A DNA stretch of 64,000 bases from Pelodera strongyloides (Eukaryota; Nematoda; Chromadorea; Rhabditida; Rhabditidae), in contig JAANDG010000437.1 of the NCBI GenBank assembly GCA_036852015.1, forward strand, positions 1 to 64,000. The letters are read 5' to 3'. Position numbers and translations under genes: made by a program. The number at the start of each line of letters is the position of its first letter. Positions within the stretch are counted from its first letter, which is position 1. Positions 1-10,805 of the stretch are shown here, one piece after another. Below the pieces are notes generated by a model, which did not search any database, was not told the origin of the DNA, and saw nothing but the letters and a program-made list of their open reading frames with translations.

Positions 1-59
1 CAGGAAGCGAAATAATGGCCAGAAAAAGTCACCAAATGGTTTTTGCTGAAAAACCCGCC

Positions 60-240
60 TGGTCTGGTGACTGGTACATAACCATTTGGTGACCAGTTGA
101 TGAAGGTTTTCAATGAAACTTAGCCACTACATGGAAACGAAGGGGTTACCAAATGGCCCACGAAGTGATGGCCCACGAAAAAAACCAGTGATCCGTCACC
201 AAATGGGTTCACCCATTTCCTATATACATAATCACTGACT
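60..240. repeat. Dispersed repeat, copy 1
   Basis: The stretch around 175-240 closely matches 49425-49490: both contain the order CACGAAAAAAA, CCGTCACCAAA, GTTCACCCATTTCCTAT or a one-base variant, then AATCACT. Upstream, ACCATTTGGT and TTACCAAATGG form short inverted pairs. It looks like a low-copy dispersed element. No open frame or coding motif was seen. Confidence 0.6.
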
Positions 241-437
241 AAACTGTTTTCAGATAAAACGCTCATGATGACGAAAACGCAAGGTCGGGTGCCGAACATT
301 TTTTATTTTTATTTTTGTTTTTATTTATAAATGTTTTTTTTATAGTTTGGCTTACTCCTTGATAGAACTAAGAGTATTTTCAAAAACCAAAGAAGCTCCT
401 ATATTATAGTAATTTCTTTACAGCAAATGCGAACACG

Positions 438-1999
438 ATGATTACTAAGGACAGGACACAGGGTAAACTTACTTTAGTTTTTTTAATTTCGTTCCATTTT
501 CTATGGCCTAAGCCTAAGCCTAAGCATGCAAATACCGTTTGTCAAATTTGTCTGACAATGTGGTGCACTGTGTCGAACGATGAATTACGCATCAATCTTC
601 ATGGTTGGACATCTTATTCGAATGATAACCACCTTGTTGGGATGCTCTCGTGTCCTTAGGCTTAGACTTAGGCTTAGACTTAGGCTTAGGCTTAGGCTTA
701 GGCTTAGGCTTAGGCTTAGGCTTAGGCTTAGGCTTAGGCTTAGGCTTAGCTCACAGTCATCTTACTTTGAGTTCCTTTTTGTCTTTATGCCCATATTCAC
801 AATGCGTCCCACTATTGTTTTACCGATAAAGAATATTATTACCATTCTATATTTTCAGCAAATATGAACACGCTGGTCACAAAGGATAGGACGCAAGGCT
901 GGTTTATGATTTTTTTTTGGGTTTCTCGGAAAACCGGAAACTCGGGAAGGCTGTATGGAAGGCGTGCTTTATTTCTTGCTTGTCGAAGAAAAAGGTTGGA
1001 ATTACTACTGGAATGTTGTCGGAAACAAGTCTAGTCTCTCGGAAGAAGCACGGAAAATTTGTTAACCGAGTTTGCATGCAAGATATGGGAATGTAGTTGT
1101 TCATCATGCGTTTCAAGCACCGCCAAATATATTTTTTATTCGGCAGGATATTTATTCTAATTTCAGTGACTGGTATTGATGGAAACTGGAAGACAAATGA
1201 CGAAGAAGAGGTTAAAAAGAAAGGAAAGGAGAAGACGAGAGATGATAAGGAATCGAAGAGGAGAGAGGTGACGAAGAGGAAACAAGTAACGAGGTAAGGC
1301 ACAGAGAGAGGGGGGAGGAGATAGAGAGATAGAGAGAGAGGGAGGGAGGGAGAGAGAGACAGAGAGAGAGAGGGAGAGAGAGAGAGAGAGGGAGAGAGAG
1401 AGGAAGGAGGATGAGCGAGACATATAGTGAGTGAGAGACGGGTAAACATGTATATGTTTGTTTGAAGTTTTAAGTTGTTATCGATTTATCAGTTCAATCA
1501 ATATTTCAGGGAGACGAAGGAGGAAAAGAAAGATAACACAAAGCAGGACAAATCAGGAAATAGTGAAAGAAAAGAGGCGAAAAATGATGAGAAAAAGGAA
1601 GAAAAGAAAGACGAAAAGAAGGATGCGAAGAAAGAGGAGGAAAAGAAAAAGGAAGAGAAGAAGAGTGAGAGAGAAAAGGATAAAGAAAAAGAAAAAGAGA
1701 AAGAAAAGAAGGAAGATGATAAGAAAAAGGAAGAAGTGAAAAAAAGTGATACGAATCTTGGAAATGATAATGAAAAAGAAAAGAAAAAGGAGGATCCTAA
1801 GAAAGACGAAAAGAAAGAAGAGAAGAAAGAGGAAAAGAAGGAGGAAAAGAAAGAGGAGAAAAAGAGTGATCCTGATGCGGCGAAAGAAAAAGAGAAAGAA
1901 AAAGAAAAGGAAAAAGAAAAGGAAAAGGAAAAAGAAAAAGAGAAGGAGACGAAAGCAGGAGAAAAAACAATGGCTGCTGCAGTGGACGATAAAAAGTAA
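438..1999 (+). CDS. Lys/Glu-rich low-complexity protein, three exons
   Basis: I do not recognise this protein. The model uses exons 438-462 (ATG in an exon that begins after a TTTACAG site at about 423), 1167-1293 and 1510-1999. Phases join (1, then 2) and the total of 642 bases gives 213 aa. After a short head ([16 protein letters not shown]) the protein is almost entirely Lys, Glu, Asp and Arg with KEEKK- and KEKEKE-type runs, then a short tail [14 protein letters not shown]. Such composition fits a long charged helix or a disordered region; no catalytic domain is visible. The minus strand of exon 3 is also open but gives only poly-Ser/Phe, so it is a shadow. Two further exon-like copies of the first exon lie at about 252-290 and 859-903, so the true start could vary. 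Intron 1 holds TTAGGC repeats and intron 2 a GA tract. Confidence 0.55.
505..525 (-). repeat. Interstitial telomeric repeat (GCCTAA), short
   Basis: About three GCCTAA units, the reverse complement of the nematode telomere hexamer TTAGGC, in intron 1 of the Lys/Glu-rich gene. It faces away from the TTAGGC tract at 655-750. Confidence 0.85.
655..750 (+). repeat. Interstitial TTAGGC telomeric tract
   Basis: Sixteen tandem hexamers, mostly perfect TTAGGC with two TTAGAC variants near the left end. The tract lies inside an intron, so it is interstitial and not a chromosome end. The motif is the canonical telomere repeat of most nematodes. Confidence 0.95.
1296..1416 (+). repeat. GA-rich microsatellite
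   Basis: An imperfect GAGAGA/GGGA tract directly after the donor of exon 2 of the Lys/Glu-rich gene. The opposite strand yields long Ser/Leu open frames that are not genes. Confidence 0.9.
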
Positions 2000-2892
2000 T
2001 AAAGGTATGTTGGATATGCGCTTCTCACAGCATTTTATCGTAAATCCTTAGAGAGATTTAAAAAAGCTCAATAGTAACTAGGCTGTCGGTATTCGGAACA
2101 AATTTCATAACAAACAATTATTTTCCTTTAGGTCTTCTTATCGCATGTGTAGTGGCGCAAACTTGTTTATTTGTGAGGTTCTATATTATGTTCGAAATGC
2201 AAAAGCTGAAGCTTAAATGTAAAATCTAATGGGATTTGGCGAACCATCCTGTTGATATTCAATGTTCGAAAAAGTTTTTGATAACCTTACTGTTAGTTTC
2301 AGACATAACAAGTCTGCGTGAATTTTGCCGAAGCTCTACTCGACACGACTTCGAAACGAAAACACACATATTTTGCCACATTGTTGAATAATACATGTTT
2401 TTTCATTTTCACCACGGCGTTATGCTCACCACGGCTTTATTTTCACTTTCACCACGGCTTCTGGTGAAGACCTTCCGAAGCAATTTTTCAGACGTTCGCA
2501 CATCATTGTTAGAATTCTGTTATTATGTATTGCAAGACTGCTGTCACGGCCTGAGGCGACGTTTTCATTCTACATTAGGCTACGTTCCAGATGACAAATT
2601 GCCCGAGGACGTCGAGCAATTTGTCATCTGGAACTCGTCGCCTACTGCTCATTACCTCTGCGGAACATGTCATAAGCAAACATGGAATCTGTATTTTCAC
2701 CCTTGAATAAATGTGCACGCTCTTGTAGCGTAAAAGAATTCCGTGACACCGAGGCATTTGTATGACATGGTTGAAGCATATATTTTAAAGTGTATGCAAT
2801 AAGCTTCACTTGCGCTTATTTTGGGGAGTTGTGCATCAAACGTAGAAAAACGTGGACATACAAACAAAATCACACGGCTTCAAACTATTCTC
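2000..2892. other. Spacer with a stem-loop and a dispersed repeat
   Basis: No gene was seen. Around 2587-2632 CCAGATGACAAATTGC is followed, after a short loop, by GCAATTTGTCATCTGG, a strong stem. The following part (to about 2675) matches 53757-53815 (shared GAGCAATTTGTCATCTG, AACTCGTCGCC, CTCTGCGGAACA and GTCATAAGC), so this is a dispersed element. Confidence 0.6.
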
Positions 2893-5430
2893 CTTTATAT
2901 AATACGTTTCTTCAACATACGTTTCAATATAAGGGAATGGAGAACATACGTTTCAATATATGAGGATGGAGATGTTCAACATACGTTTCACTATATGAGG
3001 ATGGAGATTTTCAACATACGTTTCAATATATGAGGATGGAGATGTTCAACATACGTTTCAATATATGAGGGTGGAGATGTTCAACATACGTTTCAATATA
3101 TGTGAATGTAGATGTTCTATATACGTTTCATTATATGTGAATGTAGATGTTCAATATACGTTTCATTATATGTGAATGTAGATGTTCCATATACGTTTCA
3201 TTATATGTGAATGTAGATGTTCAATATACGTTTCATTATATGTGAATGTTGATGTTCTATATACGTTTCATTATATGTGAATGTAGATGTTCAATATACG
3301 TTTCATTATATGTGAATGTTGATGTTCTATATACGTTTCATTATATGTGAATGTAGATGTTCAATATACGTTTCATTATATGTGAATGTAGATGTTCTAT
3401 ATACGTTTCATTATACGTGAATGTAGATGTTCAATATACGTTTCAATATATGTGAATATAGATGTTCAATATACGTTTCATTATATGTGAATGTAGATGT
3501 TCAATATACGTTTCATTATATGTGAATGTAATGTTTCATTATATGTGAATGTAGATGTTCAATATACGTTTCATTATATGTGAATGTAGATGTTCAATAT
3601 ACGTTTCATTATATGTGAATGTAGATGTTCAATATACGTTTCATTATATGTGAATGTAGATGTTCAATATACGTTTCATTATATGTGAATGTTGATGTTC
3701 TATATACGTTTCATTATATGTGAATGTAGATGTTCAATATACGTTTCAATATATATGAATGTAATGTTCTATATACGTTTCATTATATGTGAATGTAGAT
3801 GTTCATATACGTTTCAATTATATGTGAATGTAGATGTTCAATATACGTTTCATTATATGTGAATGTAGATGTTCAATATACGTTTCAATATACGTTTTGT
3901 TTTTCATTATATTTGATGTGTGTATGTCAATACGTTTCATTATATGTGAATGTAGATGTTCAATATACGTTTCATTATATGTGAATGTAGATGTTCAATA
4001 TACGTTTCATTATATGTGAATGTAGATGTTCAATATACGTTTCATTATATGTGAATGTAGATGTTCAATATACGTTTCATTATATGTGAATGTTGATGTT
4101 CTATATACGTTTCATTATATGTAATTATAATTTATAATTTATTGACACATTATATAAAATATGTGAATGTAGCTGTTCAATATACGTTTCATTATATGTG
4201 AATGTAGATGTTCAATATACGTTTCATTATATGTGAATGTAGATGTTCAATATACGTTTCATTATATGTGAATGTAGATGTTCAATATACGTTTCATTAT
4301 AGTGAATGTAGATGTTCAATATACGTTTCATTATATGTGAATGTAGATGTTCTATATGTATGTTCAATATACGTTTCATTATATGTGAATGTAGATGTTC
4401 AATATACGTTTCATTATATGTGAATGTAGATGTTCAATATACGTTTCATTATATGTGAATGTAGATGTTCAATATACGTTTCATTAATAGTGAATGTAGA
4501 TGTTCAATATACGTTTCATTATATGTGAATGTAGATGTTCAATATACGTTTCATTATATGTGAATGTAGATGTTCAATATACGTTTCATTATATGTGAAT
4601 GTAGATGTTCAATATACGTTTCATTATATGTGAATGTAGATGTTCAATATACGTTTCATTAATAGTGAATGTAGATGTTCAATATACGTTTCATTATATG
4701 TGAATGTAGATGTTCAATATACGTTTCATGTTGTTTATTTTATTATGTTGATGTTCTATATACGTTTCATTATATGTGAATGTAGATGTTCAATATACGT
4801 TTCATTATATGTGAATGTAGATGTTCAATATACGTTTCATTATATGTGAATGTAGATGTTCAATATACGTTTCATTAATAGTGAATGTAGATGTTCAATA
4901 TACGTTTCATTATATGTGAATGTTGATGTGTCTATATGTTTCATTATATGTTGATGTTCTATATACGTTTCATTATATGTGAATGTAGATGTTCAATATA
5001 CGTTTCATTATATGTGAATGTAGATGTTCAATATACGTTTCATTATATGTGAATGTAGATGTTCAATATACGTTTCATTATATGTGAATGTAGATGTTCT
5101 ATATACGTTTCATTATACGTGAATGTAGGTGTTCAATATACGTTTCAATATATGTGAATATAGATGTTCAATATACGTTTCATTATATGTGAATGTAGAT
5201 GTTCAATATACGTTTCATTATATGTGAATGTTGATGTTCTATATACGTTTCATTATATGTGAATGTAGATGTTCAATATACGTTTCATTATATGTGAATG
5301 TAGATGTTCAATATACGTTTCAATTATATGTGAATGTAGATGTTCAATATACGTTTCATTATATGTGAATGTGATGTTCAATATACGTATATGTTAGATG
5401 TTCAATATACCTTATGTGAATGTATGTTCC
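2893..5430 (+). repeat. 35-bp minisatellite array, left block
   Basis: Tandem 35-base unit starting GATGTTCAATATACGTTTCA and continuing TTATATGTGAATGTA. Two main variants alternate irregularly: one with TTCAATATACG ending GTA, one with TTCTATATACG ending GTT. The left edge (2893-3100) has a distinct GAGGATGGA variant; some units carry small deletions. Because 35 is not a multiple of three the array gives several 60-70 aa open frames, all artefacts. There are no unique spacers, so it is not a CRISPR array. The block resumes at 8437 beyond a retrotransposon insertion. Confidence 0.95.
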
Positions 5431-8400
5431 TTACCTTGATACCTTGAAGACCGTTATATCAGCTGTTGGCTCGCCAACAGCGCAGGTCGCAACTACGCCA
5501 TGAAGACCTGCATCTTGCGATGCGATTCCATGCACGTCCAAATGATTTAACCATCGGGTCTGCCCATCTCGTTGGCGGTCGCCCTTGAGGACGCTTGTAA
5601 TCGCGGGGACGCCATTCTGTGACCCGAGTGGTCCATCGATTGTCATTTCTACGAATGACATGACCAGCCCATCGATGTTTCGAGCTGTATATCCTATCAA
5701 TTATATCATCTACGCCGGACTTTTCTCGACGTGTGACGTTTGACATACGATCCCGGAGGCGCGTGCCTACCATCTTACGCTCCATGGCTCTCTGGGTGAC
5801 AAGTAAGGATTCTTCGTCTTTCTTTGTCGTGCACCAAGTTTCGGAAGCATAGGTCATTGCTGGCAGCACATGCGTGTTAAACACCTTGGCTTTCACTTCT
5901 TTTGACAGCTTCACATTGGTGAGTACATCTCGTAGCTTCCAGAAAGCCTTCCACCCAGACTGTTTACGCCGAGAGAGTTCGGCGGTGAGGCTGTTGCTGG
6001 GGTTAACCTCGCGTCCAAGGTAGACATACTTCCCGACCTTTTCGAGCGTGCTGTTGCCAATACGTATATCTGCACCGCCGTTTGGACAATGATCGTTAGC
6101 CATCCACTGCGTCTTGCCTGGGTGGGCTTCAAGACCGATTAGCGACGTTACTCGAATTAGTTCGTCTAGGTTTTTCTGCAGTGTACATGGGTCTTTGGCT
6201 ATAAGAACCACATCGTCGGCAAACAGTAAGAACTGTAGTGTTTCGCCGTCAATGTCATAACCACCGGACATGTTGGCGTCTCTCAAAGCACATTCCAGAG
6301 AAGCAGAAAACAGAGTGGGTGAAATGACATCCCCTTGTTTGACTCCGCGCTCAACGGGCACCTTAACTGGTGTATGAAGGAGTTGGATGTCCGTGGCGCA
6401 CTGGGTATACAGCTCGTCTATCATAGACACGTAGCACTCTGGCACTGCGTGATGTTTCAGAGCATTGAGGACCGCCTGCTTCTCAACCGAATCGAACGCC
6501 TTCTTGAAGTCGACAAACAACATACAGAGGGGTATCTTGTATTCCCTAGACCGCTCGATAACTTGACACACAGTGTGAATGTGGTCAATAGTCGAGTACC
6601 CGCCTCGAAAGCCTGCCTGCTCTCTTCTATTGCCTTCTTCCAGCCACTTGCTGATTCGGTTCAAGATGACGCGAGAAAACAGCTTTGACAGCTGTGACAT
6701 CAACGCAATTGGACGATAGTTGTTTATGTCCTCTTTGCTTCCCTTCTTATGGATCAGGATGGTTTTACTACCTTTCCAGTTCTCAGGGACGATTTTCATT
6801 GAGAGGATATTGTTGAACAACCTGCAAACCGCGGATAGAGCGGACTTCGGAGCGTACTTGAGGAGATCAATGGAAATGCCATCATTGCCAGGAGCCCTGT
6901 TATTAGGCATTCTCTTCAAAGCATGTTCAACCTCGCTCTCCATGAACTCCGGCACGTCCTCATTCACTTCAATGCCTGATTTCGGAACACGCTTCTTCGA
7001 AGCAAAGAGATCCCCATAGAAATCTTTGATGATATCGGCAATTTCCTGGATGGTCTTCAAAGTACCGTCTTTGTCCATCATGGCCACAGTTGCCTCCTTG
7101 TGCAAGGAATAGCGTTGGCGTACTTTCTTTATGGACATAAGACGCTCGGCCGCTTCGAGAGCTTTAACCTCGTTAAAGCTCTTATAGTCTGCTTCAACCA
7201 TCTTTCGTAGGTCGCGACTAAGGCTCTGTACGTTTTGACCCTGATGTAGCCTTTTTCGTCTCTCACGGATCAATTCAATGGTCTTCGACGTCAGTCTTTC
7301 TCTAGGATGAGCACGGATGACCGGCCTAGCCTCAGCTGATGCCCTCGCCAATTCCCGGCTCAGTTCGGAGTACGACTGAGGTGAATCGTACCTCGACCAG
7401 TCCACTTGGTTCATTATAGCACGGGCAAGACCCGGATCAACGTCTCCACGCCTGGAGGTGCGCCTTCTGAACTTAACAGAACCAAAGTTGATGACGGACT
7501 TGACCAAGCGGTGATCTGAACTTGAGCCGCACCAGCTTCTGCCGACGATCTTACAGTCAACGACCCGATGGGCGTCGTTGCAAAGAACATAGTCCAGCTG
7601 TTTCTTGGCACCTTGCGGGCTCTGCCACGTCCAAAGTCTACGCTTTCGCTGTTGGAACATGGTGTTCAACACGTACATGCACTGACTTTCCGCAAAATCT
7701 GCTAGCCGTTGACCACGGTCATTACGGGTGTCTGCAGCGTAGTGCCCAACGTACGTCTCCCCATCGTCCCTGGGACCGATGGACGCGTTGAAGTCACCGA
7801 CGACAAGCTTGACATGTGCACGACTGTTCGTCAGTTCTCGCTCAATGTCATCATAAAGCTCCTCCACGACCTCGTCGTCATACTCGCTGGTGGGAGCGTA
7901 CACGTTAACAACGGTGAATGTCACACGTTTCACTTCGCCATGAAGGACCGCCACACGCGGGCTGACTGCTCTCATATCGCTGACATATGGCAGGTATTCT
8001 GGGGGGACTATGAAGCCCACACCGCCAGACCTCGACCTCTCCTCTCTGGCTCCAATGAGCACACGGTGGCCACTGTGCCAGGTCTTGCACTTGCTCTCCT
8101 TGGACCGCGTCTCTTGGATAGCAACGATGCCAGCGTTCACATTATCGAGCTCGCCGATCAACTGATCGACATCAGCGTCCTTGTGCAGCGTCCGGGCGTT
8201 AAACGTAGATATATGAAAATAGGAAAAATTATGGTTCCCTACGGCCGTGAGATTGCTATAGCACCCCTGCCTTGCGGCGCACGGAACTCGGGGTCTTTGC
8301 TGATTTGACTTTGACATAGTTGGTTTTGGCAATACGTCCTGCGGGTGCCAATCTTCTCGCAGGACGCCCGCTCATTTCGCCGGCATTACCCGTTTCACCC

Positions 8401-8436
8401 CTACGGTGCGTTGAACCATGAGCATAGGATTGTAGG
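5431..8436 (-). mobile_element. RTE-type non-LTR retrotransposon inserted in the minisatellite
   Basis: About 3 kb of non-satellite DNA carries one long reverse transcriptase frame on the minus strand. The short 5' leader (8333-8436) holds an inverted pair CGTCCTGCG/CGCAGGACG at about 8335-8366. The 3' part is very short, about 30 bases after the stop, as in RTE elements. Both flanks are 35-bp satellite; ATGTTC borders both ends and could be a target-site duplication, but satellite sequence itself contains ATGTTC. Base composition is clearly more G+C-rich than the array. Confidence 0.85.
5459..8332 (-). CDS. RTE-type endonuclease/reverse transcriptase, 957 aa
   Basis: One uninterrupted frame encodes the protein needed for target-primed retrotransposition. 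The first 270 residues or so are an apurinic-type endonuclease: STFNARTL, IQETRS, VVGDFNASIG and SSSDHRLV are its catalytic blocks. The reverse transcriptase follows, with NNYRPIALMSQLSKLFSRVI, the motif A block LFVDFKKAFDSV, GVKQGDVISPTLF, and FADDVVLIA as the YADD-box equivalent. The C-terminal part has RWAGHVIRRND and GRPPTRWAD, typical of the RTE/BovB type. All the catalytic aspartates I can place are present and there are no stops, so it could be active or very young. Several ATGs lie near the start; the first was taken. The other frames here are shadows. Confidence 0.93.
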   Translation of the reverse strand: MPKPTMSKSNQQRPRVPCAARQGCYSNLTAVGNHNFSYFHISTFNARTLHKDADVDQLIGELDNVNAGIVAIQETRSKESKCKTWHSGHRVLIGAREERSRSGGVGFIVPPEYLPYVSDMRAVSPRVAVLHGEVKRVTFTVVNVYAPTSEYDDEVVEELYDDIERELTNSRAHVKLVVGDFNASIGPRDDGETYVGHYAADTRNDRGQRLADFAESQCMYVLNTMFQQRKRRLWTWQSPQGAKKQLDYVLCNDAHRVVDCKIVGRSWCGSSSDHRLVKSVINFGSVKFRRRTSRRGDVDPGLARAIMNQVDWSRYDSPQSYSELSRELARASAEARPVIRAHPRERLTSKTIELIRERRKRLHQGQNVQSLSRDLRKMVEADYKSFNEVKALEAAERLMSIKKVRQRYSLHKEATVAMMDKDGTLKTIQEIADIIKDFYGDLFASKKRVPKSGIEVNEDVPEFMESEVEHALKRMPNNRAPGNDGISIDLLKYAPKSALSAVCRLFNNILSMKIVPENWKGSKTILIHKKGSKEDINNYRPIALMSQLSKLFSRVILNRISKWLEEGNRREQAGFRGGYSTIDHIHTVCQVIERSREYKIPLCMLFVDFKKAFDSVEKQAVLNALKHHAVPECYVSMIDELYTQCATDIQLLHTPVKVPVERGVKQGDVISPTLFSASLECALRDANMSGGYDIDGETLQFLLFADDVVLIAKDPCTLQKNLDELIRVTSLIGLEAHPGKTQWMANDHCPNGGADIRIGNSTLEKVGKYVYLGREVNPSNSLTAELSRRKQSGWKAFWKLRDVLTNVKLSKEVKAKVFNTHVLPAMTYASETWCTTKKDEESLLVTQRAMERKMVGTRLRDRMSNVTRREKSGVDDIIDRIYSSKHRWAGHVIRRNDNRWTTRVTEWRPRDYKRPQGRPPTRWADPMVKSFGRAWNRIARCRSSWRSCDLRCWRANS

Positions 8437-9552
8437 GGATGTTCAATATACGTTTCATTATATGTGAATGTTGATGTTCTATATACGTTTCATTATATGT
8501 GAATGTAGATGTTCAATATACGTTTCATTATATGTGAATGTATGTTCAATCAATATACGTTTCATTATATGTGAAATATAGTGATGTTGTTCAATATACG
8601 TTTCATTATATGTGAATGTTGATGTTCTATATACGTTTCATTATATGTGAATGTAGATGTTCAATATACGTTTCATTAGATGTGAATGTAGATGTTCAAT
8701 ATACGTTTCATTATATGTGAATGTAGATGTTCAATATACGTTTCATTATATGTGAATGTAGATGTTCAATATACGTTTCAATATATGTGAATGTTGATGT
8801 TCGTTTCATTATATGTGAATGTAGATGTTCAATATACGTTTCATTATATGTGAATGTAGATGTTCAATAGTTTCAATATATATGTGAATGTTTCAATATT
8901 TTCATTATATGAATGTAGATGTTCAATATACGTTTATGTGTAATGTTAGATGTTTCAATATACGTTTCATTATATGTGAATGTAGATGTTCAATATGCGT
9001 TTCAATATATGTGAATGTAGATGTTCTATATACGTTTCAATATATGCGAATGTCGATGTTCTATATACGTTTCATTATATGTGAATGTAGATGTTCAATA
9101 TACGTTTCATTATATGTGAATGTCGATGTTCTATATACGTTTCATTATATGTGAATGTAGATGTTCAATATACGTTTCATTATATGTGAATGTAGATGTT
9201 CTATATCCGTTTCATTATACGTGAATGTAGATGTTCAATATACGTTTCAATATATGTGAATGTAGATGTTCAATATACGTTTCATTATATGTGAATGTAG
9301 ATGTTCAATATACGTTTCATTATATGTGAATGTAGATGTTCTGTATACGTTTCATTATACGTGAATGTAGATGTTCAATATACGTTTCAATATATGTGAA
9401 TGTAGATTTTCAATATACGTTTCATTATATGTGAATGTAGATGTTCAATATACGTTTCATTAATAGTGAATGTAGATGTTCAATATACGTTTCATTATAT
9501 GTGCATCTAGATGTTCAATATACGTTTCAATATATGTGAATGTTGATGTATA
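8437..9552 (+). repeat. 35-bp minisatellite array, right block
   Basis: Same unit as the block before the retrotransposon, about 32 copies with more truncated and fused units (8540-8600, 8780-8960). It ends near 9552 in AT-rich single-copy sequence. Confidence 0.95.
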
Positions 9553-10285
9553 CAATCGTGAAAATCTCATTCCTTACCTAAACATCAATACCAAGATACC
9601 AATAAAATAATTTTTATTAATTCCTCCTCCTTTAAATCAATTTTTACACAAAAGTAAGCACTTATTATAATGCACACAAGAAAATCCTGGGAAGAAAACT
9701 ATTACTTTATAGAAAATATATAATTATATACGATAGAAAAACTACTCCGGGAGAAAAAAAAAGATAAACAAACGCGAAATTGTTAAGGTGTTTTATGCAA
9801 ACCGTTAGCTGATTATTCTTACACGCAAAAACGTATTTAGGTGGGCTCGTTCGCTTGCCACATTCCTTATCCTGCGTTCACAGTGGTAATTATTCCTAGT
9901 AGTTCCCAGTGCTAATATTTCCCAGTGATAATTCCGCTTAGGCTTAGTCTTACATACATGTTTTCTAGATGGAACATCTGTAGCGTTAAAAAGGAACCAA
10001 AAAGGGTTGCGGCAAACGACTATACTCCCTCTACTATGAGGTCATTTTCCTCACTCAATTATAGCAATAAAATAAAGCTAAGGATTGGAACTGAACTACA
10101 AAATACGAAAAAAAAGAACAGAAGGAAAATTTTCTAGAACAATCACGAGTAGAGAGATACTTATTACATCTATATATATATAAACTACTTATTCTTTATT
10201 AGATTAAACAGAAAGAAAAGCGGCGCTTGACGGTTTACTTGGTAGCTGCTGGCTTTTCTGAAAGGAAAACATTACGCACACTTTT

Positions 10286-10468
10286 TTAAAGCGAAATACC
10301 GGCCGGGTTTTGAAACGCATCGTGGACAATTGAATTCTTACGTATTTATGCTGATTTGATCGAATTTAACTCGATTCATTATTCTAATTTATGTTCCTTT
10401 GCACACGCTGCATAAGAATGCTGGTCTTACTCGACGGGTTTCAAAAATCGGCTGGTATTTCGCTTTAA
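10286..10468. mobile_element. TTAA-flanked inverted-repeat MITE (family 1), copy A
   Basis: It starts TTAAAGCGAAATACCGGCCG and ends CGGCTGGTATTTCGCTTTAA. The halves are imperfect inverted repeats: ACGCATCGTGGACAA and GCATAAGAATGCTGG lie in the arms. Length about 183 bases. It is non-autonomous with no frame. TTAA at both ends could be a duplicated target (piggyBac-like) or part of the termini. Confidence 0.85.
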
Positions 10469-10697
10469 AATTAATTTCGGGTATATGGTTCAGGCTTCAT
10501 TCCAGGAAACCCCTATTTATTGACGTGACAATGAGCCGCAAGAAAATATAAAATAAGCTGCAAGAAAATATAAATCAATAACCCAACCCCTATTGCTTCT
10601 TAACACATTTCGATCCTGTGGCGATTGGAGAAGGGAAGGCAATCTGAAGAATTTTAGGTTTCGAGAACGCCTAGAAACACGAGGGAACTCAGCGCGC

Positions 10698-10729
10698 GCT
10701 TAGGCTTAGGCTTAGGCTTAGGCTTAGGC
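10698..10729 (+). repeat. Interstitial TTAGGC tract
   Basis: Five perfect TTAGGC units in the AT-rich spacer after the minisatellite. Confidence 0.95.
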
Positions 10730-10805
10730 AATAATTTGGTTCCATTGATAGCAATCACCATTCTCAACACGCGCAGACGAACCATTTCATTTTTTTTAGA
10801 TACAT

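Larger units (their letters stand above)
252..905 (+). repeat. Triplicated 5' exon-like unit
   Basis: Three related segments each follow a splice-acceptor-like sequence: TTTTCAG then ATAAAACGCTCATGATGACG (about 254), TTTACAG then CAAATGCGAACACGATGATT (about 424), and TTTTCAG then CAAATATGAACACGCTGGTC (about 859). Their translations are related: [18 protein letters not shown] and [10 protein letters not shown]. Only the middle copy is followed by a good donor (GTAAAC) in the right phase; the third has GCTGGT and the first GTCGGG. Confidence 0.5.
9553..10805. other. AT-rich spacer
   Basis: No gene supported. It contains one inverted-repeat element (10286-10468) and a TTAGGC tract (10698-10729); the rest is AT-rich with no clear coding signal. 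An open frame at 9925-10137 has no splice context or recognisable protein. Confidence 0.6.

Noticed and set aside
505..750. Chromosome-fusion scar from two facing telomere tracts
   Set aside because: The order is GCCTAA then TTAGGC, which is back-to-back. A fusion of ends would give TTAGGC then GCCTAA.
904..1449. Minus-strand Ser/Leu-rich frame opposite the GA tract
   Set aside because: It is the shadow of a microsatellite, with no splice or start context.
1498..2028. Minus-strand Ser/Phe-rich frame opposite the Lys/Glu exon
   Set aside because: Complement of AAG/GAA codons gives TTC/CTT runs automatically. The plus strand has consistent splice phases.
2821..4849. 60-70 aa open frames rich in Cys, Tyr and Val
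   Set aside because: They are periodic translations of the 35-bp unit, appear in several frames and end at unit-derived stops.
2893..9552. CRISPR-like array of 35-bp repeats
   Set aside because: Units follow each other without unique spacers, and all genes around are eukaryotic. It is a minisatellite.
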